Shown here one piece after another: positions 21,858 through 34,600 of a stretch of 64,000 nucleotides of DNA. The DNA is taken from NCBI GenBank assembly GCA_019973155.2, contig BPQB01000010.1, positions 1 to 64,000 of the forward strand, in the 5' to 3' direction. The number at the start of each line of letters is the position of its first letter. Position 1 is the stretch's first letter. The position numbers and the translations under genes are program-made. Origin of the DNA: Phanerochaete sordida. Taxonomy: Eukaryota; Basidiomycota; Agaricomycetes; Polyporales; Phanerochaetaceae. A model generated the notes under the pieces. It was not told the origin of the DNA and made no database searches. It was given only the letters and a program-made list of their open reading frames with translations.

Positions 21858-23136
21858 ATGGCAAAGCAGCAGAAGGTCCTCCTCCTGACCGGCCCCGCCC
21901 CTGACGGCAAGTTCGTCATCGAGTCCCGCGACGTGCCCCACCCTGGTCCGGGCTACATCCTCGTCGAGGTCCGCGCCGCCGCTCTTAACCCCGTCGACTG
22001 GATCCTGCGCGACATGGGCCTGTGGATCAAGGAGTGGCCCACCATCCTCGGCACAGACGCTGCCGGGGTCGTCGTCGAGCTTGGAGAGGGCGTGTCGAAT
22101 GTCGCCGTCGGAGACCGCGTGTAGGTATTCATCCCCTCGGATAAGTGCGCCGATGTCTGATCGTCTCTGCGTGTAGCATGTACATGGGGACGATGGTGGA
22201 CAAGCTCACCACCTTCCAGCAGTACAATGCCGTCAAAGCCGACTTCGTCGCGAAGGTTTGGATTCAATATCGCTTGGCTCGCCAGATGCTGACCCATGCG
22301 CAGATCCCCGACAGCATGACGCTCGAGCAGGCGTCGACCATTCCACTGACTGTGGCGACCGCCGCGCTGGGCCTGTACGACAAGAGGCAGCAGCCGGACG
22401 GCGGGCTCGGGCTGACACCGCCATGGACTGAGGGCGGTCGCGGCAAGTACTCCGGGCAAAGCATCTTCATCGCTGGCGGCGCGACCGGCGTTGGACAGCA
22501 CAGTAAGTCTACGCTCCTTTTCGCAGAGGTTCTGGGCTGAAGGCACCCCGCCTGTAGCGATCGAGTTGGCGAAGATGTCCGGCTTCTCGCACATCATCGC
22601 GACCGCGTCGCTGCACAACGAGGCGTACCTCAAGTCGCTCGGCGCGACGCACGTCCTCGACCGCAAGCTGGCGGCGAGCGCAATCGCGGACGCAGTGAAA
22701 GCCGTTACGGACACGCCTGTCACCGTCGCGTACGACGCGGTGTCCGACCCGGCCCTCCAGAATGCGATGTACGACCTGCTCGCGCCAGGCGGGTGCTTGC
22801 TCCGCGTCGGCCCGAGCATGATTGACCCGGCAAAGCTCGAGAAGGGCGACAAGTACGTCGCGCATGTCTTTGCGGACGTGCAGCTCCCCGCGCAGATTGA
22901 AGTCGGGCGCTCGCTGTACGCGAAGCTTCCGGAGATGCTAGCCGCGGGCGATATCAAGGTATGGGTCCTGAATTCGCACATAAGAATGATACATCAAGCT
23001 TACAATGACGGTCTTGCAGCCAACCAAGCTCGAGGTCTTGCCCGATGGGCTCGCTGGTGTGCCAGCGGGCCTGGACAGGTTGAAGGCTGGTGTCAGCGCC
23101 GTCAAATTTGTCGTTCGCCCTCAGGAAACCCCTTAA
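21858..23136 (+). CDS. Medium-chain dehydrogenase/reductase, trans-enoyl-reductase type
   Basis: Five exons: 21858-22120, 22177-22255, 22304-22502, 22558-22958 and 23020-23136. The protein begins MAKQQKVLLLTGPAPDG and has the GroES-like start (VRAAALNPVDW, LGTDAAGVVVELGEGV), then FIAGGATGVGQ (nucleotide-binding loop), LKSLGATHVLD, TVAYDAVSDP and LLAPGGCLLRVG, ending FVVRPQETP. The NPVDW and GTDAAG motifs without catalytic zinc ligands fit the ToxD/zinc-independent quinone or enoyl-reductase branch of the MDR superfamily, using NADPH. About 350 residues, the usual length. Substrate unknown; neighbouring P450 transcription could suggest a shared small-molecule pathway, but no synthase gene is present. 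Confidence 0.85.
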
Positions 23137-24970
23137 GAGCAACCGCTCGGGTGCGCTTACCAGTGTCCTTGTATCTTCGTACCAATCCAAACCTACTTTG
23201 AAGATTGCCACAGCTCGATGTGATGTGCTTGACTGTTTGTGTCCGCATATATGCGAGTCTTTAGACGACGGAGACGTTCCGGCTCTGCGTATATGCGAAT
23301 TATGAGACGACAAAACGTAGGCTGCAGGTCCGCTCTTGCCTTTTGATGATTTGCCTTCTTTGAGATATGACCTACTACTTCTCACGTATGTGCTGTTGCA
23401 TCGTGATAGTAATGCAAGGTGCAGTGGTAGTTCAGAGCAGTGTTGCGCAGACGGGCGAGGATATGGGAATACGCCGTGGGCGGGATTTGAATATACGACG
23501 TATATACTATCATTAAACCAGTCTTTTAAAACTGCCGAGTTTTGAAAGACTGGTACCCTCCCCCTGTCTAGCATGCTGAGCTGCACGGAAAAAATCGCGA
23601 AATTTCTAGGGCATAGTTACATACGTATAAACCTCATATATCACCACAGAAGACTTGTTGTTGCGGGGACAGCGATGTGAGGCCACGAAAGGTCAGTTTG
23701 ATGAAGCTCGGAAAGGCGTTCTCAGCGAGATCTAGAAGGTATACCCAAACTGAGCCCTAAAGCGACGTCGGAAACGTATGTTATCGCCCACCAGTAGCTC
23801 ATTTGCATACTCCGATTTTGAGCTGAGTGAGTAGGTGCCGTTCAGGACAGTGTTTTAAAGGATTGGGCACCGGGAGCGTTACCTTTCGTGACGGCAGATA
23901 CCGAGAATTTGAAGTCCGCTCGCGCTGCTAAACGAAGGTCGCGCAAAGCTCCTCGTTGCTGCCATCGTCACAGGCCGCCTGGTTTCTGCATATGTTTGGG
24001 ATGCGGCAGACAGGAACATCATCGCCCTCTGAACTGTAGGGGATTACACAGTGGCACTGGTCCCACTACCGACCGACGAAGCCCGAGGTACTAGCCTTTT
24101 CAAGCAGCACCGATTAGGCAACTCTTGGCGGAGTTCGATCTCGTCATGTCGTGCCGACGGCGTTTCAGCGTGACGTTCTGTGACTGGTTTTGAAAGACTG
24201 GTCCCCTTCTCCCTCTCGGACGTGCGCACCTTCCCCCTCACTCAGTTCTGCTAGTAAAATTCTACAACGCAGGTCGCGTGTGCCAAAAGGGCCGTTGAAT
24301 GCCTTCCCAAGTTCCCGAGGGCATATGCGATGACGTGAGCCCACAGGAATATTTTCGAAACAGGCGTTGAAAGACTGGATTAAGGATAGTACGTCGTTGG
24401 CAAAACCGCCACGGTCATTCCCACGGGCCGTTGATATCAACCAGCCAATGAGAGCTCGAACCGCCGTCTCCCGCCCGTGCTTCCGTTTCTGGAACGGAGG
24501 CGGGCAGCGTCGGCTGGGTTGATGGCCAGCCAAGCCATGACCGTGATGCAATCAATATTTACGACCCACGTATATACGGAACGTGGCGGTCAAATCGGTC
24601 AAACGTCCGGTCAAACGTATTTACGGCGGTTGTCGCAACACTGGTTCAGAGCCAAGTTGTAACCATGGGCGCTTGGACTCGAAGTCGCGCGACCAGCGCG
24701 CAGGCTCGGATGAGTCCAAGCCCGGCCCGCCGTGCTAACCTGTGCCAGATTTTCGACTACGTCTGCAGCTGTGGGTGCACTGAGCGGGGTGATTGATCAT
24801 GAATTGTAATATACACTAGGGTTGGTGACAGCAGCTCTAAGTACGTGAACTGTAGTAGATACGAGGGGACTAGCTGGGTGACAATACAAACTGTGCGATT
24901 GCAGATACTAGTAGAGAAAGCAAGGGGACGCATTACGTGACGGGACTCGTCGACGGTCGTCAAAAGAGAA
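23137..24970. other. Gene-poor 1.8-kb region with repeats
   Basis: No family is recognisable on either strand, though a 128-codon open frame occurs at 24165-24551 (minus). The stretch holds a 16-bp-arm hairpin at 23517-23554 and three copies of a TTGAAAGACTGG motif. It may be a decayed mobile element, but no terminal repeats or transposase fragment could be shown. Confidence 0.45.
23517..23554. repeat. Inverted repeat with 16-bp arms
   Basis: The arm ACCAGTCTTTTAAAAC (23517-23532) pairs with GTTTTGAAAGACTGGT (23539-23554) with one mismatch around a 6-base loop TGCCGA. The right arm and its downstream pyrimidine run recur at about 24187-24216. Confidence 0.8.
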
Positions 24971-27900
24971 TTAAGGAGAGTCGTTGAGAAGGGTCTCCTT
25001 CCACTTCTGCGCGATCGGCTCGTTGCCGAAGACCTCCTGGAGAACCTCGCGCACGTCCTCGACGTACACAAACCTGATACCCGTCTTCACGCTCTCGGGC
25101 ACGTTCTCCTCGATGTCCGGTCGGTTAGCGGCCGGTGCAATGATGGTCTTGATGTTCGCGCGGTGCGCGGCGAGAATCTTCTCCTTCAAGCCACCGACGG
25201 GCAGGACCTGACCGACGAGGGAGATCTCACCGGTCATGGCTGGGTTTCGAATGTCAGCACGTACTCTGCGGGTATTTGGGAGAACCGTACCGATGTCAGG
25301 GTTGACCCTTGTCTTCGTAAAGAGCGAAACGAAAGCAGTGAGCAGAGCGGTACCAGCACTGGGACCCTCCTTGCCAATGCTACCCTCGGGCATGTGGACG
25401 TGCACATCCTTGTGGTCGAGGATCTGCTCGTCTGCGGTAGCAGCGACGCCGAGCTCGTATGCGTGCGCCTTGACCCAGCTGAGGGCGATCTGCGCACTCT
25501 CGCGGATGACCTCGCCGAGCTTTCCGGTCAGCTGCAAGGATCCTTTGCCGGGCATGACCTAATACACATTCAATAATTAGCTCGAGGGCATTATGGCTGG
25601 GACAGCGTAGACGTACGGTGGCCTCGATAGGCATAACAGCACCAGAGCCGTTGCCCAAGTAGCCAAGACCAGTGCTGACACCGTGCGGTGGTGGCTTCAT
25701 GTACATTCTGTCCTTGTAGTATACCGGAGGACCGACGTAGTCCTTGAGATTCTCGGGGGTGATCTTGACGTGGACGGTCTCTGGGACTTTCATGGGCTTG
25801 CGCTCCTTGGTAGTCACCTTACGCTCGCCCTCTTCGCCTTCAGACTTCGGGGTGGCAGTCTCGGGGGCGCTGGGTTCGTTGACGGGAGCATCGACCTTCT
25901 CGACAGTCTTCTCGGCGGCCACCTTCGGGGGATCCTGAGATCCCTCAGACTTGACACCCTTCGACTCCTCGGTCGAGGCAGCAGCGGACGCAGGCTCGGG
26001 CTCGGGGAAGGCATCTTCGCCGAGGTCCTCGACGATCTTCAGGGCGGCCTTGCGGTATACCTATGAGCCGCAATCCGGTTAGAACGCGTCAACGACCATG
26101 TCTGCGGTTCAGCGCACCTTGTCGATATGCTTCTTCAAGTTGCGAACACCGCTCTCCCGGCAGTAGTACTTAATCAACGCGTCAATCGCGGTCTTATCAA
26201 GCTCAATGTCTGCGTCTTTCAGACCGGAGGACTCCTTTGCCTGAGGCGCGAGGTAGCGCTGGGCGATCTGCATCTTCTCTTCGGAGACATAGCCGCTGAC
26301 CTCGAGCACTTCCATACGGTCAAGGAGCGGGGCAGGGATCGTGTCGAGGACATTGGCCGTGCAAACGAAAAGCACGCGGGACAAGTCGACGGGGACATCC
26401 ATGCTGTAAGCAAAGGTGCGTTAGGATTTCCTGACTTCAGCGCAAGGAAAGACAGCGCACTAGTGGTCCAGGAATGCCGTGTTCTGTTCCGGATCCAACA
26501 TCTCCAGCAGTGCACTCGCAGGGTCGCCGTTGTGCCCACGTCCGATCTTGTCGACCTCATCGATCAAGACGAGCGGGTTCTCGGTGCCGACACGCTTCAG
26601 AGCCTGAATGATCTTACCAGGCAGAGCGCTGTCGTAAAGTCAGAGGTGAATTCAATGATTTGTAGCGGCTGTACGCACCCAACGTATGTCCGCCTGTGAC
26701 CCTTGATCTCCGCCACGTCCGTGAGACCGCCGACCGAGAACCGGAAGAACTGCCTGTCGAGGGCGCGCGCAATGGACTTCCCGATGGACGTCTTGCCGAC
26801 ACCAGGAGGACCCACGAGACAGATGATCTTGCCCTCGACGGTACCACGCAGCTTTCCGACAGCGAGGAACTCGAGAATGCGGTCCTTCACGTCCTTCAGA
26901 CCGTAGTGGTCCTCATCCAGGACTTTCTGGGCGTGAGTAATCGAGTAGTTCTCAGGCGAGTGTTGGCCCCAGGGAATCTACGAGATATGTCAGCATTGCA
27001 GCGCTCTGGCGTATTAGCGATACGTACCTGTGTAAGCCATTCCAAATAATTCCTGGTAACGTTCGCCTCGGATGCAGCCGGCTCGAGGTGCTGTAGCTTG
27101 TTGAGCTCCTCATCGAATACCTTCTTGACAGGTTCTGGCATCTTGAGCTGCGCAGCGCGCTCCTTGAACTTCTCAATCATCTTGTCCTTGCCGTCCGACT
27201 CCATGCCCAGCTCCTTCTTGATACCCTTCAGCTGCTCCATGAGGTAGTACTCGCGTTGGCGCTTGGCAATCTTGCTGTCGACGTCGCGAGAGAGCTTGCT
27301 CTGAAGCTGAGCGTTGATGAGCTCCTTCTTGAGTACCAGAAGAGCCTTGCGGAGACGATCCTCGACCACTAAGCTCTCCAAGACGTCCTGCAGCTCCTGT
27401 ACTTCTCCCGTCGATACAGCAGCGGCGAAGTCCGCAAGCTTGTCGGGTTCATCGAAGACGTTAGACGCAACCTGGTTGATGGAGAAGTTGGTGATCTGGT
27501 CGCGGAAGAGCGGATTGAGCTGAGCGATGTCCTTGAAGACGGAGACAATCTCGGACATGAAGGCGCGGATGTACTGGTCGTCCTTGTTGTACGGTTGAGT
27601 CGCAAGGTTCTCGACGCGCACGACGGAGACGTCATACTTCTGCAGGAAGGCGGTCTGCATGATCGCGTGCTGAGCAACGTCCAGCTCCTTGGCTTCCGGT
27701 TCCGGTGTCGCGGGAGGCGTGGGCAGTTGCTCTTCAGCCTCAGGTACGACCTCAACCTTTGCTGTTCCGGCGCCGCCAGTCTTGACCAAGTCCGTGATCT
27801 TAATCCGTCGGTGGGGGTAAAGGACGGCCGTTAGGCCTTCCTCTTGCTCGCCCTCCTTCGCTCCTGGACCAGAATTCGCAGCGAAGACACTGGTAATCTG

Positions 27901-28569
27901 CGCGAATACTCCAACGGGGTGTACCGAGTCGATGTTGGTGATGACATCGCTGTCCGCATGTTCGTCCTTGAGCAGGAACGCGCCGAGGTACGGCTGACCT
28001 CTGCGCATCATCTCCTTAATGGCAGCGACGACAGCGGGGTTGCGGACAACGACTGCCTTGTAGAAACCGGGGAAGAGCGGGCGACGGGCGATCGGGAGGG
28101 CAAGGACCTGGGGATAGACTTCCGGTACAGACTGCTTCGAGATCTGTGTCTGCGCTTGTGCGGGAGGATCGGGAGGTGGTGTTGGAGGTGGGGGAGGCGA
28201 ATCTGACTGTGAACCATCCGAGCCGTCTCCTGAAGACGACGAGGACGATGACGGGGGTGCGGACGAACCTGGAGGTGCCTGCGAGTCCTCCGGATTGTCT
28301 AGCCGAACACCTGTAGGTTCGTGTGGATCGTGACCCTCTCCGGACTCCTCACTCTCCGCTGCTTGGGCCGCTTGAGGCTTGTTGATCCATCGAGGATAGA
28401 ACGCCGGTTGTGTTGGCTGGTAGTCGGTGACGGTGGAGGTGTTGAATGCTCTCCGTTGTCGCACGACCTGGACCAGCGGGCGTGAGGGGCCGGCTTCGGT
28501 CCATAAACGACGACTACATGTTCTTGCTGTCGCAGCAGTCGATGATCTGAAGAGAGCAAAGACGTTCAT
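24971..28569 (-). CDS. PIM1: Mitochondrial Lon protease (ATP-dependent, S16 family)
   Basis: The start at 28569 gives a mitochondrial presequence ([20 protein letters not shown]). A disordered Ser/Pro/Gln region precedes the Lon N-domain ([20 protein letters not shown]). The AAA+ module has Walker A GPPGVGKT, Walker [10 protein letters not shown] and a sensor region. An acidic, Glu/Ser-rich insert (about 25800-26030) is followed by the protease domain: [16 protein letters not shown], catalytic Ser in EGPSAG and catalytic Lys in GGLKEK. The stop is at 24971. The seven or so exons are joined by 50-70 nt introns; one of 51 nt (25240-25290) is in frame and stop-free. The protein degrades oxidised and misfolded matrix proteins. 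It is complete, about 1100 residues, within the fungal range. The symbol follows the yeast orthologue. Confidence 0.93.
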
Positions 28570-29180
28570 GCACCACCAGGCCCTGGACGGCTGGAGCAAG
28601 AACGCAGTAAAGGGTCGGGGTCCAAGTGACGAATGCCTGTTGCTCATCCGAAATTTCGGATGCGTAATTCGGGCGCTTCGCGAATATGACCAATCTTATC
28701 TCTTATCTATTCCGTCTCTGAAGTGGCTTCAACGCGTGTTCTTATGTCTTTCATTACTGCACTTACCAGGTCAGGTTGGGCTTCACCGCGATGCTTACTC
28801 CGGCTTACCCAGGACACTGACTCGGTCTGACTGAATCGGCCTTACGCACGCGACGCGCTCTGCTGACCGCCACCGTCGCGTGCATCCGCAGAAGATATTT
28901 CCAGACGACGCGCAATGAACATCTCGTCCTCCTCAGATAATGTCAAACATACCTAGGTGTGAAACTGCAAGGCTCGGATACGGATACCTTCCGCATCGGT
29001 TCCGTGATGCTCATTCACAGGAAGTATAAGAGCAGTATTCGCAGTGGACGATAAGCAGGGACTACAGGTACGTCTTCGTGGAACCCCTCGATAGCGCAGT
29101 TGAGACTCATAAAAGGCCGTCCCGCACAGAATTCCCACTCAGCGTGTCTTGTAGCTGAACCCCGTGCATAGCGATCCCCA
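28570..29180. other. Divergent promoter region of Lon and amidase
   Basis: No gene is seen in these 610 bases between two divergent start codons. Regulatory sites could not be assigned. Confidence 0.45.
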
Positions 29181-31304
29181 ATGCCCTCCGCCAATGGTGA
29201 CGCTCCTCGAGGCCTCCATGCACCCCCTGTTACGAAGGACGTCTTACAACAGACTGCGTCACTCCTCGGAGTGCAGGTGCCCGAGAGATGGGAGGAAGAC
29301 TTCACTTCTATGCTAGGAACGGTGCGCAATGCGATGGAGAAAGTCCTGGACATGGAAGGTCGAACTTGTTTACCTACGCGTGCTCGCTATGCCCGAGGCT
29401 GATTCATCCCAGATTTCATTATTCAGCCCGACTTGAAGCGCTTTCCCCGCAAGGATGTATCTCGCCCTGCTCCCGAGGCGAATCCGTACAATGCCTGGGC
29501 CACCAAAGCCGTCGTGGAGAACGTCAATGAGGAGGAGCGCTCCCAGGGACTTCTTGCCGGCAAAAGAGTCATTTTGAAAGACAACATTTGTCTGGCAGAG
29601 GTACCTTGCGAGTTCGGCACGAAAGTCTTCGAGAATTGGGTTCCAAAGACCGACGCAACCGTGGTCACTCGTACGCTTGAAGCTGGCGGGACGGTGCGTC
29701 TCATGTAGCAGCACACGGGTCTCCATGCTCATCTCTCTCGCGCAGATCATAGGCAAAGGGACATGCGAAAATTGTGTGTACCTTACATTCGTTGACGCGC
29801 CCTTGGACTGATACGCTCCTAGTCTGCTCCTATGGCGTATCGAACACAGCTGCTACAGGGCCTGTCGGCAACGTGTACGATAAGACACGCTCTGCCGGAG
29901 GCTCAACTTCAGGTTGTGGCGTGCTCATCGCACTAGGCGAAGCTGACCTCGGCATCGGAGGCGACCAGGGAGGTTCTATCCGTATTGTATGTGGCCGCCT
30001 CGCATACACGCGTTCCGTGCTCAATTTTCCCAGCCATCGTCGCACCTTGGTATCGTCGGCTTGAAACCGTCGTTCGGCCTCATCCCGTACACTGGGATCA
30101 TCTCTAGCGAGACTGCTGTTGACCATACTGGCCCGATGTCGCGCGACGTCATGTCCAACGCGCTCTTCCTGCAGGTCCTCGCGGGGGTCGACGGACTCGA
30201 CGACCGTCAGCTTGCCGGGACGCCTTTCCCAGACCAGGTTCCCAACTACAGCGCGCTTCTGGCCGCCGCCAAGTCCGCGCGGGCATTATTGTCGGTCGGC
30301 GACAAGAAAGGATCGGACGTTGCTCCGGGGACCACACGTCCCCTGCGCATTGGTGTACTCAAGGAAGGTATGGAGTTCCAGGTGATGGACCCTCGAGTCG
30401 CGGCGTGCGTCCAAGCGGCGGTGGATAAGTTCAAGGAGCTGGGCGCGGAGGTCATCGAAGTCAGTGTGCCCGGACACACGAACGTGTCAATGATTGGACG
30501 CGTCCAAAGGTTCGATCGCGCGCATTTGGCGTTTCGAGCGTCACTCACAGCATCTCACAGGGTCGCTTCGAACTCGCTGTTGGGACGCCACAGCGGTACC
30601 AGACAGATGCACCTGACGGACCTGAACGAGAGGATGCTTCCCTGGACCCAAGAAAAGTTTGAGAAAGTGGATGTCTTGCTCGTCACTATCAAACGTATCG
30701 CTGACAGTAATCAAAGCTGTGGTTCATCGCTGCCCACTACATGGTTTCTGGCATGTATGCTGAGCAGAATTATCCTCAGGTCAGCCGCTGTGCGACCATG
30801 CTACCCTGCTTTGCATGCTCATCGCCCCTTGCAGCTCCACGGAAAGGTCCATAACTTGATTCGCAAATTAAAGCTCGACTACGACGCCGTGCTGAAAGAC
30901 GTAGATATCATGCTCATGCCCACGCTACCGTGGGTAGCAAAGAAAATGATGGTACGCATATCATCTTCACATTGAAACCTACGATTTAATGCTAGTGTAG
31001 CCGCCAGACGCATCGCCCCTCGCTCAACTGAAAGACTACGATGGTTTGGTGAGTACTCAGAGTCGAAGGCGCCGCTCAAGGCTTTTCGTCTCATTCTCTG
31101 CGCCAGACGTCGAACACGCTCGCGTTCAATCTTACCGGCCACCCAGCGTTGTCCATCCCCTGCGGCATGCTTCCACCGCCCGAGGGTCCTGACGATCTTC
31201 GCCTGCCCGTCGGCATGCAATTAGTCGGGAAGTACTACGACGAGCTTACCCTCTACAAGGCCGCGCTGGCTTGGAGCGACGCTTTCGACTGGAAGAAATT
31301 GTAA
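29181..31304 (+). CDS. Amidase-signature family enzyme
   Basis: The start is the ATG at 29181 (MPSANGDAPRGLHAPP). Exons separated by short introns carry the amidase Ser-cisSer-Lys triad: Lys in VILKDNICLAEVP, the linker GGSTSGCGVLIALGEADLG, and GIGGDQGGSIRI with the nucleophile Ser. Downstream are HLGIVGLKPSFGLIPYTGI, DHTGPMSRDV, TDLNERMLPWTQEKF, FIAAHYMVSGMYAEQNYPQ, LMPTLPWVAKKM, NLTGHPALSIPCGMLPP and the end DAFDWKKL at 31304. The enzyme hydrolyses carboxamides; family members include acetamidase-like and general fungal amidases, so the substrate is open. GGSTSG is a variant of the commoner GGSSGG. All triad residues are present, and no frameshift was seen. Confidence 0.87.
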
Positions 31305-31635
31305 ATACCATGTCTACGCGATACGCGTGATCCAATGTGTAGCGTGAACTGTACAGATAGTATCCAGGTCCTCGTATCGAATGCAGGCCGAGCCAGGAAC
31401 GCCCGAGGCGGGGATCACAGATTTATAAAACCCTAGATATTGCGCCAGTTTAATCAGCTCACATCTTTCTCCGCTCCTTCCAGCATCGCCAGTCTCGTCT
31501 CGCTCTTCTCGCTCTGCTTTCGTTGTCTCTACACATCTTCTCGCTGTCACTGCTGTACATTATTGTTGGAAGTAATTCCTTGGATATTCTCGTCGCATTT
31601 CCTCTCTATCCGCCCAACCGGGCGCCCCGGACTTG
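31305..31635. other. Short intergenic and 5'-UTR stretch
   Basis: A pyrimidine-rich run (CT-rich, about 31450-31610) precedes the next start codon, as is common in fungal promoters. No gene is visible. Confidence 0.5.
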
Positions 31636-34600
31636 ATGTTCACACCCCCAACCGCGAACTTCCCGCAAACAGCACAAGCTCCAAATGGCTCATCGGTCGC
31701 TTTCAGGCAGCAGCCCAATGCACGTTCTCACACGCTATACGTAGCGGACACCTCGCAGGCCAGCTCTCACCAGGCAGGGCTGCCCGCAGTGCCCGCGGTG
31801 CCGATGTCGCCGGAAGCATTACAGAACAACGAAAGACTCTTTCCACATTATCGGGAACAACTCTCGGAGGATAAGGATAGCAGGGAGTATGCGTCGAGCG
31901 CGCACAGGCTGGCGGTGTGGATGAGCAAAGACAAAGCGTACTACCCTCTTGCGCGACCATGGGTGAGTCGCAGGCGTTGTTCCAGTGAATATCGTGCTCA
32001 CGCTTTCGCGCCAAACTACCAAGATTGTCCTCCTGATTGAGGTGAGTAACTGAGGTATTCTACCTGAAATATTGAATCAACGGTCTGCTACAGACAGCGC
32101 AGGAAACCATCCGTCGAGTAGCAGGCAATCTGCTACCGAAAGACAGGCCGTTCCATGTCTCGCAAGTCCCTGACAGTATGCGACACTGGGTCCTCCCATA
32201 TATCGAACTCGTCGAGAAAATGCGTCGCTTCGACCATATGTTCATTGAGCCAGAGCTGCGACGTGAGTGTCGTCAGTACTACAGAGCGTGCCGGAGTCTG
32301 ACCAGGATACTCGGCGCGCTAGCGCGGGTTGAGGCCCTACTTCTTACCGTTGACCCTCCTAAACGTCCCTCGATCCATGTTCCCGCCCCGTCCATGTCGC
32401 AACGTCGTTCAGCGAGCGGTCCAAGTACGCCACACGCGACCTCTCCAATGCCGTACACGGTGCCCGGTCCCATGCCTGGAATGCACCTAACACCCGCCCA
32501 CTATCATCACCAGGGCGCTGTCGCAGGAGGTTCCGCTCTCTACCGCGTTCAAACTCAATACAATCCGTCCTCATCTTCATCTGTACCCGTTTCGATGCCT
32601 CTGAATGTCTCCATTCCTCCATCCATGCCGTATCGCCAGCAGGTGGCTTCGCCCCTGCAGATGTCGCCCTACTCGCAGGCAAGCCCGACTCTAGTAGGGT
32701 ACCCAGGACCATCACACTCTCGTCCAGGCAGTAGCGGCTCTGTCTCTTCCTTGTCTCAACGCCCACCGTCCAGTACCATCCCTCGAGTGGTTAGCGCGCC
32801 AGCCCCATCTGCAGCTGCCTCGGTATATGCGTCATCTACGTCAACTCCAGACGTCTCCGCCTCTGCACCTGTGAAGCGCAAGTCAAAACCAAAGCGTATC
32901 ATTACCGAGGACTTCATGATGGAGGACGTCGAGTGGTACAGGGAGCAGAAGGAGAAACAGAAGGAGGCGCAGCTTGATACGATTCAGACCGACGACAGTT
33001 CCGCTACTGCCGTCGCACCGCTTGCTACCGGGCCCCCGAACAACGACCGTGCGGTGGTGGCCACAGAGGCAGAAACCCGATCACCCGTATCCCAGCCAGA
33101 TGCTGGACCAGATCCCACTGATCGACTCGACGCTCAAGCCACGGAAAGACGGCAGGATGTACATATGGCGGACGGCACATCTCTTGACTCTGCGATTCTT
33201 GTGGACAGCCCTACTGAAATAACCATGCCAGCCGAGTCGCAGACGGCACCCGTGGCCCAGAGCCTACCTGGTGACAGCACTGAGGCAGATGAAAACGATG
33301 GCGAGACGCTGTCCGTTGTTCCTCCGGCCAATGCTGACGGCGTGGCCACTGACACATTGTCCGATGCCTCGATGGCCACGGCTTTCGTGGCCCCGCCGCC
33401 ACCCATGTTGGATCTGGTCAAGCTCGGATCGCCGACTGAGCTGAAAGCGACAAAGCCTTTGTCTAACGACCTGGTTTATTCCAAAGTTCCTCCACCAGTC
33501 ACTACCCCCGCCGCTCAGTCATCGGAGCCGTCTGCCACGCCTACGTCTGTGATCGACCCACGCTCCGCGCCCAACAGCCTCGAAGATACGTCGGAGCCTT
33601 CGTCCTCCGAACAGATGGCTGCGAAGACCCGCTTTTCTCACATCGTCAAGAAGACGACGTCTAGGAAGGGCCCGCCTGGGGTCAGAGAACTCGCGAAACC
33701 TGCTGAGCCTTCCTCGACATCGACGACCTCAAATGACTCTGCACCGTCGTCGGCTGGTATCACGCTACAGTCGAAAGCAGGCTCCGGTCTGCGACTGAGA
33801 TTGCTGCCGCCGAAACCTCCCAGGCCATCTAGCCCTACGCCAGAAGTTTCGGACGGCGAAATCCCGAGCCCTACGGTTTCGCCCACGTCGGCTACGACTG
33901 CGAAGGGAGCTATCAGTTCAGATTCAGAAGACGAGGAACCGCTGTTCCTTCGGCAGCGGCGCGCAAGTGGCCAGCAGGACTCTCCCATCCGGAAGCGCGC
34001 ACGATCTGGCAGCCCAGACACACCTCTGGCACAGCGCCGGAAGAGCATGCAGGGCTCACCGAGGCTTTCCCGCATAGTGCCGCCAGCCATCCGGACCCAG
34101 CCCAGGGAGTACACTGTGGACGCCTTCGCCAGCGGCAGCTTTGTCTATTCTCCTATTCAGGCCGTGGCGCCGAAACGTGTGGACGACTCTGCAGAAGTTG
34201 GCACAAACGCGGCCGAGCGCGATGGAAGTCCCGCGACACTACCGCCCAGTCTTTCGCGAGCGATTGGCCCTAGCAGGATACGGAAACCGACGCGGCCGCT
34301 GGAGGAGATGGGCCTTGACTCTGCCCCGTTTTCTGACGACGACCTCGACGTTCTGTCCACATTCCGCGATGGCTCGAGAATTCTGGGCTTTGCACGCGGA
34401 AAGCCGCCAGGAGACACTGCGCGTATCACATTCAAGTTTCAGCTGGAGCCAGAGGAGTATGATGCGTGTGTAGTGTGGTCGAAGCAGAGTAACCACTCGG
34501 AACTTGTGAAGTACGTGTTCGCACCGCAAGTTTGGACAATTGCTTACCAGAGCCTTCTCAGCGACCCGACCCAGCTCAGATGCCTTTCCCTGTCGTGTTA

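Noticed and set aside
21953..22981. A 342-codon antisense frame over the reductase
   Set aside because: It overlaps well-supported exons and introns of the MDR gene; no similarity and an odd composition.
18522..23136. A secondary-metabolite biosynthetic cluster
   Set aside because: A P450 and a reductase alone do not make a cluster; there is no polyketide, peptide or terpene synthase nearby.
24165..24551. A 128-codon minus-strand frame in the gene-poor stretch
   Set aside because: No family resemblance, no paralogue in the window and no splice context; its chance length is plausible.
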